The position numbers and the translations under genes were made by a program. From the NCBI GenBank assembly GCA_964473005.1, contig CAYYME010000001.1, forward strand, positions 1 to 64,000: DNA of 64,000 bases. The letters run 5' to 3'. The notes beneath the pieces are model-generated. The model ran no database searches, was not told the DNA's origin, and saw only the letters and a list, made by a program, of their open reading frames with translations. The stretch is from JAFCEV01 sp964473005. Lineage in GTDB: Archaea; Nanobdellota; Nanobdellia; Pacearchaeales; GW2011-AR1. Below, piece by piece: positions 32,689 to 41,763 of this stretch. How positions within the stretch are numbered: position 1 is the stretch's first letter; each line of letters opens with the position of its first letter.

Positions 32689-35600
32689 ATGAACATCCAG
32701 CAATACTTCCTAGATTTGGAAAAAGATGTGAGGCAGATTTATGAACTTGCAGAAAAAGCAAAAGCAAAAGGTCTTGATCCTGTTGATAAGGTTGAAGTTC
32801 CCCTTGCTATGAGCATGGCTGAAAAAGTCGTAAATTTAATCGGAACAGTTTACCCCCAGGCAATTGGTTCTGGAATTACTGAAAGAATTCTTGAACTTGA
32901 AAAAGAATACGGGAAATTGAGTGTCACTCTTGTTTTTAAAATCGCAGAAGAAGTTGCAAAACAGAAATTCTGCAAATTTTCCAGTTTGCTCGACGCTATT
33001 GATGCAGGAATAAGAATCGGTTTCGCATACATCACATTAGGCGTTGTTTCCTCGCCAATAGAGGGGTATACTGGAATTAAAGTGAAGAAAACCAAGGAAG
33101 GAAAAGAATATCTTGAAGCAAATTTTTCAGGTCCAATCAGAAGTGCGGGAACAACAGCATCCTGCATGGTTCTTATACTCATAGATTATCTGAGGGAATT
33201 ATTTGGATATTCAAAATATGACCCGACCGAAGAAGAGATTAAGAGATATGTTACAGAATGCTATGATTATCATGAGCGTATTACTAATCTGCAATATATC
33301 GGAACAGAAGAAGAATTAAAATTTTTGGCTGCAAACATGCCGATTCAGGTTTCAGGGGAGCCAACAGAAAAATTGGAAGTTTCAAATTATAAAAATCTGG
33401 AAAGAATTGAATCAAATTATATTCGTGGCGGAATGTGCCTTGTTTTTTCAGAAGGATTGGCGCAGAAAGCAGCTAAAGGATACCGGTTGCTAAATGAAGC
33501 GAAAGCGAACGGGATAAAATCAACTGGTTTTGATTTTCTTAAAGAGTATTTGCCTTTGCACAAAAAAAGGGACACCGGAAAAACAGACGATTCACCGACG
33601 TATATAAAAGACTTGGTTGCAGGAAGACCTGTTTTTGGGCATCCGGGCATGCAGGGGGGGTTTAGATTCAGATACGGAAGAGGAAGAGTAAATGGTTTTA
33701 GTGCAGCATCAGTGCATCCTGCAACAATGGCGGTAACAGATAACTTCATTGCCACAGGAACCCAGTTAAAAATAGAAAAACCAACAAAAGGATGTGCAAT
33801 TACAGTCTGTGATTCTGTTGAAGGTCCGATTGTTAGATTGTTTAGCGGAAGTGTAAAAAAACTCAGGAGCAGAGAGGAAGCAAAAAAATTATACCCTGAT
33901 ATTGAAGAAGTTCTTTATTTAGGGGATATTCTTGTCCCTTTCAGTGATGTTTTAAACAGAAATTCCAATTTAATAAAAGCAGGATATGTGGAAGAATGGT
34001 GGAAATTAAATTTAGAGGAAAAAAATGCAGAGATTGGATCTAAAACAGACTGCTTTAATATTGGGTTTGAAGCAGCCATTGAACTAAGTAAAAAATATAA
34101 AATTCCCTTTCATCCAAAATTTATTTTTTACTGGACAGGGATTTCCAAAAAAGAATTTCTTGAATTAATAGGCTGGCTGAAGCATGCCCGAATTAATAAA
34201 AAAATTATTTTTCCTTACAACAAAACAGAGCAGGAGCAATTTCAGGCAGGTAAGAGGGCACTGGAATTGATTGGTGTTGAGCATGATGTAATCATAGAGC
34301 ATGTAATTTTAAGTGAAGAAAACAGCAAAGCTTTATTGATGAATCTAGGGATTGATTTTAAAGTTTTGGAAAAAGAAAATTTGCTTAATGATGAAGTTTC
34401 TAAAATAGAAGATAAGATAAATAAATTATTAACATTGGAAAATTCTGGTGAAAATAAGGTTAAAAATGGCGAAGCAGTTTTGTCAATTGTTAATGAACTG
34501 TCTGCCCCCCTTATCATTAAAGACAAAACAGGAGAATTTATTGGGGCGAGAATGGGGCGGCCTGAAAAAGCAAAACTCAGAAAATTAGAGGGGAGCCCGA
34601 ATGTTTTGTTTCCTGTCGGAAGAGAAGGGGGGAGACTGAGAAGTGTTCAGGCAGCATGCGATGCAGGAAAGGTTAGCAGTACCTTTCCGATATATTTTTG
34701 TGCTTCCTGCAGCAAAGAAACAATTTATTCTGTTTGTGAAACCTGCAGGAAAAAATGCAAAAAATTATACTATTTCAACAGCACCCAGGAAAAGTTTTTT
34801 GACAGCACCAGAAATACAGAGGAGGGGGTTAATTATTGTAATCAGATACTGGATATAAATCACTATTTTAAAAATGCAGTTGAATATCTTGGGCTCACAA
34901 AAGAGGAAAATCCTCTTTTGGTAAAAGGAGTTAGGGGGACTTCTTCATCCAATCATGCAACTGAACATTTGGCTAAAGGAATTCTGAGGGCAATGCACAA
35001 TCTGCAGGTAAATAAAGACGGGACAATAAGGTTTGATGCAACTGAACTTCCTTTAACGCATTTCAAACCAAAAGAAATTTTTGTCAGCGTGGAAAAACTC
35101 AGGAGTTTGGGTTATGACAAAGATATTAACGGAGAGGAACTTAGGGGTGAAGACCAGATAGTTGAACTAATGCCCCATGATATTCTGCTTCCAATCCCAT
35201 TTGAATCTACAGATGAAAAAGGGGATGAAGTTTTTGTAAGAATTGCAGATTTTATTGATGATTTGCTGAACAGATTTTACAAATTAGATTCTTTTTACAA
35301 TCTTGCTTCGAGAGAGGATTTAGTTGGGCAACTTGGAGTTTGCATGGCTCCTCATAATTGTGCAGGAGTTATCTGCAGGATTATTGGTTTCTCAAATACA
35401 CAAGGACTAATGGCCTCACCATATATGCATGCAGCAATGAGGAGGGACTGTGATGGGGATGAAGCAGCAGTCATGCTTTTAATGGATGTTCTGCTGAATT
35501 TCTCTAAAGAATTTTTGCCAAGTCACAGGGGCGGAACACAGGATGCTCCCTTGGTTTTAAACGCAAAAATAGATGCAGGAGAAGTTGATGACCAAATTCT

Positions 35601-36201
35601 TGATTTAGAAGTTGGAAAAAAATATCCGCTTGAACTTTATGAATTGGCAGAGCAGAAAAAACATTCCTCTGAAATCAAGGGAATTGAAACAATAAAATCT
35701 ATTCTTAGAAAAGGCAGAAACTGTTTTAATGGGCTTGGTTATACTCATGAAGTTTCTAATTTTAACGACGGAGTTACCTGCTCAACTTACAAACTTCTGG
35801 CAACTATGCAGGAGAAAGTCAGGCACCAGATGGAACTTGTGGAAAAACTTCGTTCTGTAGATACAACAGATACTGCACGGCTGATTATTGAGAGGCATTT
35901 TATGAGGGATTTAAAAGGTAATCTTAGAAATTTTTCAATGCAGGGATTCAGGTGTGTTGCATGCAATGAGATTGTCAGAAGGCCGCCGCTTGCAGGAGTT
36001 TGCCCTGTATGCGGGGGAAAATTAATTTTTACAACTCATGAAGGCGGAATAAAAAAATATCTCGAACTTGCATTTGAACTTGCTGAAAAATATAATACCT
36101 CTTCTTATGTCAAGCAGAATTTAGATCTTACCAAAAGGTATATTGAAAGCATTTTTGGAAAGGAATTAGAGAAGCAAGAAAAGTTAGGGGGGTGGTTTTA
36201 G
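32689..36201 (+). CDS. polC: DNA polymerase D large subunit DP2 (catalytic)
   Basis: An 1170-residue DP2, the catalytic subunit of PolD, with a two-barrel RNA-polymerase-like core. The hallmark RRDCDGDEAAV (about 917-927) holds the catalytic Asp residues. A zinc-binding Cys set is present in the C-terminal region (CVACNEIV and CPVCGGK, about 1088-1110) and another in CASCSKETIYSVCETCRKKC (about 671-690). No intein is visible. Length is typical (1100-1260). Confidence 0.95.
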   Translation: MNIQQYFLDLEKDVRQIYELAEKAKAKGLDPVDKVEVPLAMSMAEKVVNLIGTVYPQAIGSGITERILELEKEYGKLSVTLVFKIAEEVAKQKFCKFSSLLDAIDAGIRIGFAYITLGVVSSPIEGYTGIKVKKTKEGKEYLEANFSGPIRSAGTTASCMVLILIDYLRELFGYSKYDPTEEEIKRYVTECYDYHERITNLQYIGTEEELKFLAANMPIQVSGEPTEKLEVSNYKNLERIESNYIRGGMCLVFSEGLAQKAAKGYRLLNEAKANGIKSTGFDFLKEYLPLHKKRDTGKTDDSPTYIKDLVAGRPVFGHPGMQGGFRFRYGRGRVNGFSAASVHPATMAVTDNFIATGTQLKIEKPTKGCAITVCDSVEGPIVRLFSGSVKKLRSREEAKKLYPDIEEVLYLGDILVPFSDVLNRNSNLIKAGYVEEWWKLNLEEKNAEIGSKTDCFNIGFEAAIELSKKYKIPFHPKFIFYWTGISKKEFLELIGWLKHARINKKIIFPYNKTEQEQFQAGKRALELIGVEHDVIIEHVILSEENSKALLMNLGIDFKVLEKENLLNDEVSKIEDKINKLLTLENSGENKVKNGEAVLSIVNELSAPLIIKDKTGEFIGARMGRPEKAKLRKLEGSPNVLFPVGREGGRLRSVQAACDAGKVSSTFPIYFCASCSKETIYSVCETCRKKCKKLYYFNSTQEKFFDSTRNTEEGVNYCNQILDINHYFKNAVEYLGLTKEENPLLVKGVRGTSSSNHATEHLAKGILRAMHNLQVNKDGTIRFDATELPLTHFKPKEIFVSVEKLRSLGYDKDINGEELRGEDQIVELMPHDILLPIPFESTDEKGDEVFVRIADFIDDLLNRFYKLDSFYNLASREDLVGQLGVCMAPHNCAGVICRIIGFSNTQGLMASPYMHAAMRRDCDGDEAAVMLLMDVLLNFSKEFLPSHRGGTQDAPLVLNAKIDAGEVDDQILDLEVGKKYPLELYELAEQKKHSSEIKGIETIKSILRKGRNCFNGLGYTHEVSNFNDGVTCSTYKLLATMQEKVRHQMELVEKLRSVDTTDTARLIIERHFMRDLKGNLRNFSMQGFRCVACNEIVRRPPLAGVCPVCGGKLIFTTHEGGIKKYLELAFELAEKYNTSSYVKQNLDLTKRYIESIFGKELEKQEKLGGWF

Positions 36202-36239
36202 AATTTTTATTTTTGAAAAGTTAGAGGGGGTTTAGAAAT

Positions 36240-36956
36240 TTAATTTGGCTCATAAACATTTTTATTAGTTAGTTCATTTCCTGTAGAGCTAAGGATTATA
36301 TAATTAAAATTAGTGTCTGTAAACTTTAATTGTTTTCCATTAGCAATAAGTACATAGCCATTATAACCATGATAAAAAGCATAAGAACCATCGCTTGATG
36401 AAATGGTGCTTCCAACGAATGTTCCTGCTCCACTATTAGGATAAGTCATTACATGTATCCTTACTTCTTGGTTTGCCAAAGGCGTTGACTTATCTGCCTT
36501 CAAAGCTCTTCCATAAAGAATCTGGTTTGTTAGCCCTATTGGAGTTAATTTATGGTCTGGGGCTATATTTGTTTTTTGTTTTATTACTATGGCTGAAACC
36601 ACATCTTTCTTGTAGTTATAAGATGATTCACTTGCACTTATGTTATAAGCTCCTGCAGGAACATTATCTATAGCATAATCCCCAGACAAAAGGCTTTTTG
36701 TTTTAAAATCTGTTCCGGCTATTATTACATCAGCATTGGGAAAACCAGCATAACTTAATTTATTATTTTCTATAATTGGGACAGTTACTTTTCCAGTAAC
36801 CATTCCTACTGATTTTATATCTATTGTTATATTGCTGGGTGTAGTTATGTCCACTTTGCTGCAATTTTCTAAATAAAGAGAACCAACTAAAGCAGCACCA
36901 ATTAGAACTTTTCTTCCAATGGTTCTTGTTTTTTGGATTATCCTTTCAAGCCCCAT
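36240..36956 (-). CDS. Secreted protein with two carboxypeptidase-regulatory-like domains
   Basis: A 238-residue protein with a basic start and a hydrophobic helix (KVLIGAALVGSLYLENC), which could be a signal peptide with a Cys that may take lipid. Two CarboxypepD_reg-like beta modules follow: GKVTVPIIENNKLSYAGFPNADVII with GDYAIDNVPAGAYNI, then GRALKADKSTPLANQEVRI with SDGSYAFYHGYNGY. Such domains are found on surface proteins. No catalytic domain is present. Function unknown. Confidence 0.65.
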   Translation of the reverse strand: MGLERIIQKTRTIGRKVLIGAALVGSLYLENCSKVDITTPSNITIDIKSVGMVTGKVTVPIIENNKLSYAGFPNADVIIAGTDFKTKSLLSGDYAIDNVPAGAYNISASESSYNYKKDVVSAIVIKQKTNIAPDHKLTPIGLTNQILYGRALKADKSTPLANQEVRIHVMTYPNSGAGTFVGSTISSSDGSYAFYHGYNGYVLIANGKQLKFTDTNFNYIILSSTGNELTNKNVYEPN

Positions 36957-37009
36957 AAATTTCTTGAGAATTTTAAGTTTAAAAAGATTATTGTGATAGT
37001 AAACTTATC

Positions 37010-38197
37010 TCAAACCAGATAAATCAAAATCGTCGGCAAAAGCAGGCAGCCCATCATGTTAGTTCGTTTGACTCCGAGAGAGATGCAGTAAATTCCAGTG
37101 AATGTTGAAACTGCAAGAACCAGCAATCCAAAAAATCCTGAGACTAAAAAAACAATAACTGCAAGAAAAGAGAGGGTGCCCCAAGAGAGTTTTGTATAAT
37201 TTATTTTTCCGATTTTCTGCGCAAGGAATTTTGCAACCTTTTTTGTAATAAAAAAAGAAGAGACTCCTGAGATTAAAATTACAGAGAGAATTAAAATAAG
37301 AATTTGAGGGGAAAGGGTTCCAATTAGCTCTTTAACTGCCACACTTGCACCAGTTCTTGTTTTTGAAATTGCATAGAGTGCAATAAAAGACAAACCCATA
37401 ACAAGAGTATTTGTTGCGCCAAGAAGAACAAGAAAGCCTTCCCTGGTTGTTTTTGAAATACTGTTTCCTATTATTGCCGCCTGCCCGCTTCCCAAACCAG
37501 GAAGAAAACCGCATAAGGGTGACGCGATAAAGGCAGCAATCAGCGATTTTTTTGAAAATTTTTCTTCTGGTTCTGTTATTTTTTGTTTTGGAATTTTAAT
37601 TTTATCCTTGATGCTGATTAATAGCATGGAGCTTCCGAAGAGTCCTGTCAGAAGAGGAAGCAAAGGTTCTTTGAAATTTATATTCAGAACAATTAGTCCA
37701 AGAATTCCTGTAAGAAGAAAAACAATAAGAGCATTTTTAATTTTTCTCTCTGTAGACATCATAAAAAAAGAAACAAGAAGCAATAAACCCGGAATTAAAA
37801 TTTTTATAAAATTATAAACTTTTGAGAGTGCGAAAATAGAAGGATAAACAAGAATAAGCAGCATGAAAATTGCAGCCAGCCCTCCATAAGCAGTCAGGCA
37901 CACCGCTTCATACCCCCTACCGTCTCTGAGCAATTCATGTCCTGGAAGAATTGAAAGTTCTGTTTCTGTATCAGGGCATCCAAGGAAAACAGAGGGAATA
38001 AAGTCAATGAAAGTATGGGAAATTGCCATTGCACAAATAAAAACAACAAAATAAACCGGATTCAGAAAACTGAGAAGAGAGGCAGAGAGAGCAACCAGAA
38101 AAACTCCAACGAGATTTATGTGAATTCCGGGAATCAAGCCTGTAATAATTCCTGCAAGAAGTCCGAGAAAAAGGAACAGGAAGATTTCAGCCAGCAT
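37010..38197 (-). CDS. TctA-like (DUF112) membrane permease
   Basis: A 395-residue polytopic protein with about 10-12 TM segments. Two inverted TctA-type motifs are visible: GIITGLIPGIHINLVGV near the N-terminus and FLPGLGSGQAAIIGN in the middle, plus GCPDTETELSILPGHELLRDGRGYEAV. This is the archaeal family of TctA-like permeases; TctA is the large subunit of tripartite tricarboxylate transporters, but no TctB or TctC is nearby. Substrate unknown. Confidence 0.8.
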   Translation of the reverse strand: MLAEIFLFLFLGLLAGIITGLIPGIHINLVGVFLVALSASLLSFLNPVYFVVFICAMAISHTFIDFIPSVFLGCPDTETELSILPGHELLRDGRGYEAVCLTAYGGLAAIFMLLILVYPSIFALSKVYNFIKILIPGLLLLVSFFMMSTERKIKNALIVFLLTGILGLIVLNINFKEPLLPLLTGLFGSSMLLISIKDKIKIPKQKITEPEEKFSKKSLIAAFIASPLCGFLPGLGSGQAAIIGNSISKTTREGFLVLLGATNTLVMGLSFIALYAISKTRTGASVAVKELIGTLSPQILILILSVILISGVSSFFITKKVAKFLAQKIGKINYTKLSWGTLSFLAVIVFLVSGFFGLLVLAVSTFTGIYCISLGVKRTNMMGCLLLPTILIYLV

Positions 38198-38241
38198 AAA
38201 CTCAATACTTTTATAAATTATATATTATTTATTGTGATGAA

Positions 38242-39195
38242 ATGGATATTAACGAAAAAATAGAATTGATAAAAAGAAATACAGAAGAGATAATAGGAGA
38301 AGAAAAGATTAATGATTTTATAAAACAGGGTGTTGTTTATTGCGGTTATGAATGCTCAGGAGAAATTCATCTCGGGCATCTTGTTACTATAATTAAGCTT
38401 CTGGATTTGCAGAAAGCAGGAATTAAAGTCAAAATTTTGCTGGCTGACTGGCATACCTGGCTAAATCAAAAAGGAGACTGGGATTTTGTAAATAAACAGC
38501 TGAAGCAGTGGGAAAAAGGTTTTAAGTCAGTTGGTTTAAAGGCAGAGATTATCAAAGGAACCAGTTTTCAGAAAAAACCAGGATATATCGACGATGTTCT
38601 GAAAATGGCGTTGGATATTACTGTTAATCGGGGGGTAAGAGCAATGCAGCAGGTTGCGAGAGACATAGAAAACGCGAAGATAAGCCAGATAATTTATCCT
38701 CTGATGCAAATTGAAGATGTCAAAGCGCTGGGAGTTAATTTTGTTTTGGCAGGAATGGACCAGAGAAAAATTTACATGCTTGGATTGGATGTCGGAAAAA
38801 AAATCGGATTGCAGGAGGCAGTTTATCTTTACACTCCTTTGATTCCGAGTCTGAGGGGAGCAGAGGGGAAGATGTCCAGTTCTGTTAAGGAGAGTTTTAT
38901 TTCTATTCGTGACAAAAAAGAGGATATAAAGAAAAAAATGCACGGGGCTTACTGCAAAATTGGGGATGTCCAGAATAATCCTATTTTAGCAATTGCAAGA
39001 CTGATTATTTTTCCCAGATTTGAAAAAGTTAGGATTAAAAGAGACAAAAAGTTCGGAGAAGATTTGGATTTTACAGATTACAAAGATTTGGAAAAAGCAT
39101 TTGAATCCGGAAAACTACATGCTCTGGATTTAAAAGATTCTGTTGCAGATTATCTCGAAGAGATTATCGTGCCGATAAGAAAAAACTGGAAATAA
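38242..39195 (+). CDS. tyrS: Tyrosyl-tRNA synthetase
   Basis: A 317-residue class I synthetase. The HIGH-type motif is HLGH (43-46) in CGYECSGEIHLGHLVTI, the KMSKS motif is GKMSSS (about 208-213), and the tyrosine-specificity region YPLMQIEDVKALGVNFVLAGMDQRKI matches archaeal TyrRS. The C-terminal part is short, as in archaeal enzymes. It attaches Tyr to tRNA-Tyr. The start is the ATG at 38242 with a TATA-like region upstream (about 38215). Confidence 0.9.
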   Translation: MDINEKIELIKRNTEEIIGEEKINDFIKQGVVYCGYECSGEIHLGHLVTIIKLLDLQKAGIKVKILLADWHTWLNQKGDWDFVNKQLKQWEKGFKSVGLKAEIIKGTSFQKKPGYIDDVLKMALDITVNRGVRAMQQVARDIENAKISQIIYPLMQIEDVKALGVNFVLAGMDQRKIYMLGLDVGKKIGLQEAVYLYTPLIPSLRGAEGKMSSSVKESFISIRDKKEDIKKKMHGAYCKIGDVQNNPILAIARLIIFPRFEKVRIKRDKKFGEDLDFTDYKDLEKAFESGKLHALDLKDSVADYLEEIIVPIRKNWK

Positions 39196-39197
39196 AA

Positions 39198-39599
39198 ATG
39201 GATAAAAAAAGGCCTAGAGTTACTGCTGCAATTCTTGTAGAAAAAGATGGTAAATTTCTTTTAGCAGAAAGAAATAAAGAAAATTATAATGGTTACTGGA
39301 TTATTCCTGGAGGTGGTGTTGACTTCGGAGAAAGGCTTTCTGATGCAGCAATCAGGGAAATTAAAGAAGAGACTAATTTGGATGTGGAAATTAAAAAACT
39401 GATTTGCCATAAAGAAATTATTAATGTTCCTGGAGATTATCATAGCATTATTTTTTTCTATTTAGCTTTTCCTGTCTCCCAAGATGTTCAATCTAATGAT
39501 GATATCTCACAGGCAAGATTTTTTTCTGTAGATGAAATTAAAAAGATGAAAATTGCAGAAAGCGTACAGATGGTTTTGGAAGAAATGGGTCTTTGGTAA
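39198..39599 (+). CDS. Nudix hydrolase, canonical box
   Basis: A 133-residue MutT-like protein with a perfect Nudix box, GGGVDFGERLSDAAIREIKEETNL (about 36-59; given here only in part as a motif: G, E and REIKEE are all present). LLAERNKENYNGYWIIPGGG precedes it. Substrate is unknown, though the neat, small MutT shape suggests nucleotide clean-up. It starts 2 nt after tyrS and is therefore co-transcribed. Confidence 0.88.
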   Translation: MDKKRPRVTAAILVEKDGKFLLAERNKENYNGYWIIPGGGVDFGERLSDAAIREIKEETNLDVEIKKLICHKEIINVPGDYHSIIFFYLAFPVSQDVQSNDDISQARFFSVDEIKKMKIAESVQMVLEEMGLW

Positions 39600-39635
39600 G
39601 TTTGTCTTGTCTTATGTTTTTTAATCTAAAAATCT

Positions 39636-40493
39636 TTACTTCTTCCCAGCATTTTTTATTAGAAAATCCAATGTTTTTTCTATCATTTTTTCTGTTTCTT
39701 CTTCAAAGAAGTCAAGGGAAGGCTGGGCATTGACTTCCAGTATAAACCATTTTCCCTCTCTTTTGAACATATCCACTCCGCATACTTTTATGTCCGCAAA
39801 TTTCATAAGCTTTTTTATTATTTTTTTTAATCCCTTATCAATTTTAAAGTGTTCAAATTTTTTTGCATAAACTCCGGTTGCTTTCCAGCTGGATTTATTT
39901 TTCTTTAAGGCTGTCTGAACTATTTTATTTCCTATTAAAGTTACCCTATAACTGGGGGATTTTATAAATTCCTGCGCTATTATCGGAAGTTTTTCACTTC
40001 CTTTTTTCCAGAATTTTTTTATTAATACTTCTGCTTCACCCATGCCTTTCGCCTTTCCGACATATTCCCCCATTGTTCCTGAAATTCTTTTTAGAATGAT
40101 GGGCCATCTTCCGAATTCCTTAAGCTCCCTCTTGGCATTATTTATATTTTCAGAAAGAAGAATTGTCTCGGGTGTGGGAATTTTATGCTTTTTGCATTTT
40201 ATATAAAACATCCATTTATCCTCGCTATAATAATAGGAATTTGAGGATTCAAATATTTTTTTGCCCCATTCTTCTATTGTTTTTACAAGTTCCAGAGAAA
40301 AATCATCGCACACGCTGCAATAAATTACATCGCACTTTTTTACTTTTCTTTTTACGGATTTTATATTAAATTTATCAGAGATATTTATTGCAACCAGTTT
40401 AACGTCTTTCTTTTTTGCGAGTTCAGTAAATGTTTTTATCTCCTTTGTCGGCTCTCTTCCACAGTAGATTATTCCTATTACCTTCTTTTCCAC
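39636..40493 (-). CDS. RimK-like ATP-grasp ligase
   Basis: A 285-residue ATP-grasp protein: WPIILKRISGTMGEYVGKAKGM is the ATP-binding Lys-Gly loop, and the Mg-binding VCGVDMFKREGKWFILEVNAQPSLDF (about 235-260) ends the catalytic core with the E-x-N motif. The family adds amino acids to a protein, peptide or cofactor (RimK, LysX, MptN types); the substrate is not shown. The N-terminal domain is a Rossmann-like fold (MEKKVIGIIYCG). Confidence 0.82.
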   Translation of the reverse strand: MEKKVIGIIYCGREPTKEIKTFTELAKKKDVKLVAINISDKFNIKSVKRKVKKCDVIYCSVCDDFSLELVKTIEEWGKKIFESSNSYYYSEDKWMFYIKCKKHKIPTPETILLSENINNAKRELKEFGRWPIILKRISGTMGEYVGKAKGMGEAEVLIKKFWKKGSEKLPIIAQEFIKSPSYRVTLIGNKIVQTALKKNKSSWKATGVYAKKFEHFKIDKGLKKIIKKLMKFADIKVCGVDMFKREGKWFILEVNAQPSLDFFEEETEKMIEKTLDFLIKNAGKK

Positions 40494-40532
40494 TTTACTT
40501 TTAATACAATTTTCTATTTAAATATAGTGTTT

Positions 40533-41465
40533 TTATTTTGTTTTGAACTGGATTACATCCAAGTCCTTTAAGTTATGCTGAAGCCCTACCTTCTGCCCTG
40601 GAAATTTTGATGAGGGTCCCCAAATTTTTGTTTCTTTGACATTTTTTGAAAATCCCTTCAGAATTTTCTCTGCAACTTCCTGAATTGTTGCATTTTGCCC
40701 CAGGATTATCGGACGATTTGATTTTTCCTTTTCTGGTTCTTTTGTATAAACCCTGATCTTGTCGAAGCTAATGAAGAGTTTTTCTTTGAGTTCATCTAAA
40801 TCCTCCTCATTCCCCCACCCCTGGAGGGCACTTTCTATGGAGAGCATAACATGGTTATATTTTCTGCTTTGAAGGGTTGCAGAAATTTTTCTTTTTTCTT
40901 CTTCGCTGAGCAAATCTGTTTGATTGAAAACAATTATTCTTTTTCCAGATGCTTTTTTTAATTTCTCTTCAATTTCTTTCAATTGCTCCAAATCTGTAAT
41001 AAGAATTAAAAATATATCTGCTGTGTTCACCAGCCCTTTATCATAATACCCGGATTCAATTGCCGGAATTTCAATCAGTTGTATGTTCGCTCCTTCATAG
41101 TTCATCATTCCGACAACAGGTCCGGTTGTTGTGAATCTTTCTTCTGAGATTTTTGGTCTGGCATTTGTTAAAAGAGCAATAAGAGAAGATTTTCCGGTGT
41201 TAGTTTTTCCGATGATAACTGCCCGCATTTCTTCTTTCTTTATTCTGCTTTTCCGGGATTTTCCTGCTTTTCCCCCTCTTTCCTGTTTCTCAAATAATTT
41301 TTTCAGGCGGGTTTTTAAATTTGCAAGCATCTTCTCAGAAGATTTATGCTTAGGGCATTCTTTTATCATTTCTTCTAATGCGTCTATCTTCTCTTCATTA
41401 TTTCTTGCTGATAAAAATCTTGCTTCAGCTTGTTTGTAAAAGGGGGATTGGTTCGTTGATGCCAT
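40533..41465 (-). CDS. DRG/OBG-like GTPase with TGS domain, atypical G3
   Basis: A 310-residue P-loop protein. G1 is IGKTNTGKSS (85-94), the G2 region is FTTTGPVVG, and G4 is NQTD. The G3 segment, normally DxPG, reads EIPAIESG (132-139), so the Asp and the Gly that bind Mg and gamma-phosphate are both changed. A helical N-terminal region (1-78) precedes the G domain and a TGS domain (NATIQEVAEKILKGFSKN, about 255-310) ends it. Related DRG proteins bind ribosomes. GTP hydrolysis may be weak or absent here. Confidence 0.8.
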   Translation of the reverse strand: MASTNQSPFYKQAEARFLSARNNEEKIDALEEMIKECPKHKSSEKMLANLKTRLKKLFEKQERGGKAGKSRKSRIKKEEMRAVIIGKTNTGKSSLIALLTNARPKISEERFTTTGPVVGMMNYEGANIQLIEIPAIESGYYDKGLVNTADIFLILITDLEQLKEIEEKLKKASGKRIIVFNQTDLLSEEEKRKISATLQSRKYNHVMLSIESALQGWGNEEDLDELKEKLFISFDKIRVYTKEPEKEKSNRPIILGQNATIQEVAEKILKGFSKNVKETKIWGPSSKFPGQKVGLQHNLKDLDVIQFKTK

Positions 41466-41566
41466 TTTATATTTTAATATGCTTTTTTAAATATGTTTAT
41501 ATTTAAGAATTTTTGCAACTAAACATTTATAAAAATGATGGGGTTGTTTAATATGAGGTGGATTAA

Positions 41567-41758
41567 ATGCAACCAACACAACAACCTATCCAAGGAGAAC
41601 CTGTAGCAACAGCGCAGGTGCAGCAAAAACCTGTTGGAGAACAATCTGTTCAACCAGAACAGGTTATAAAGAAACCATCAAGATGGTGGATTTGGGTGAT
41701 TGTAGCTGCAGTTATAATTGGTGGTGGAATTTGGGCTTATTTTCAGTTTCTTGCTTAG
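41567..41758 (+). CDS. Pro/Gln-rich single-TM small protein (63 aa)
   Basis: A 63-residue protein with a polar Pro/Gln/Val-rich N-terminal half (MQPTQQPIQGEPVATAQVQQ) and one C-terminal TM helix (WWIWVIVAAVIIGGGIWAYF). This is a tail-anchored layout common in DPANN genomes. It lies 5 nt before the M16 protease gene, so the two are co-expressed. Confidence 0.65.
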   Translation: MQPTQQPIQGEPVATAQVQQKPVGEQSVQPEQVIKKPSRWWIWVIVAAVIIGGGIWAYFQFLA

Positions 41759-41763
41759 TTGAA

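Noticed and set aside
41683..41763. Longer M16 protein from 41683
   Set aside because: The extra 27 residues overlap the TM end of the 63-residue gene in another frame and have no family support.
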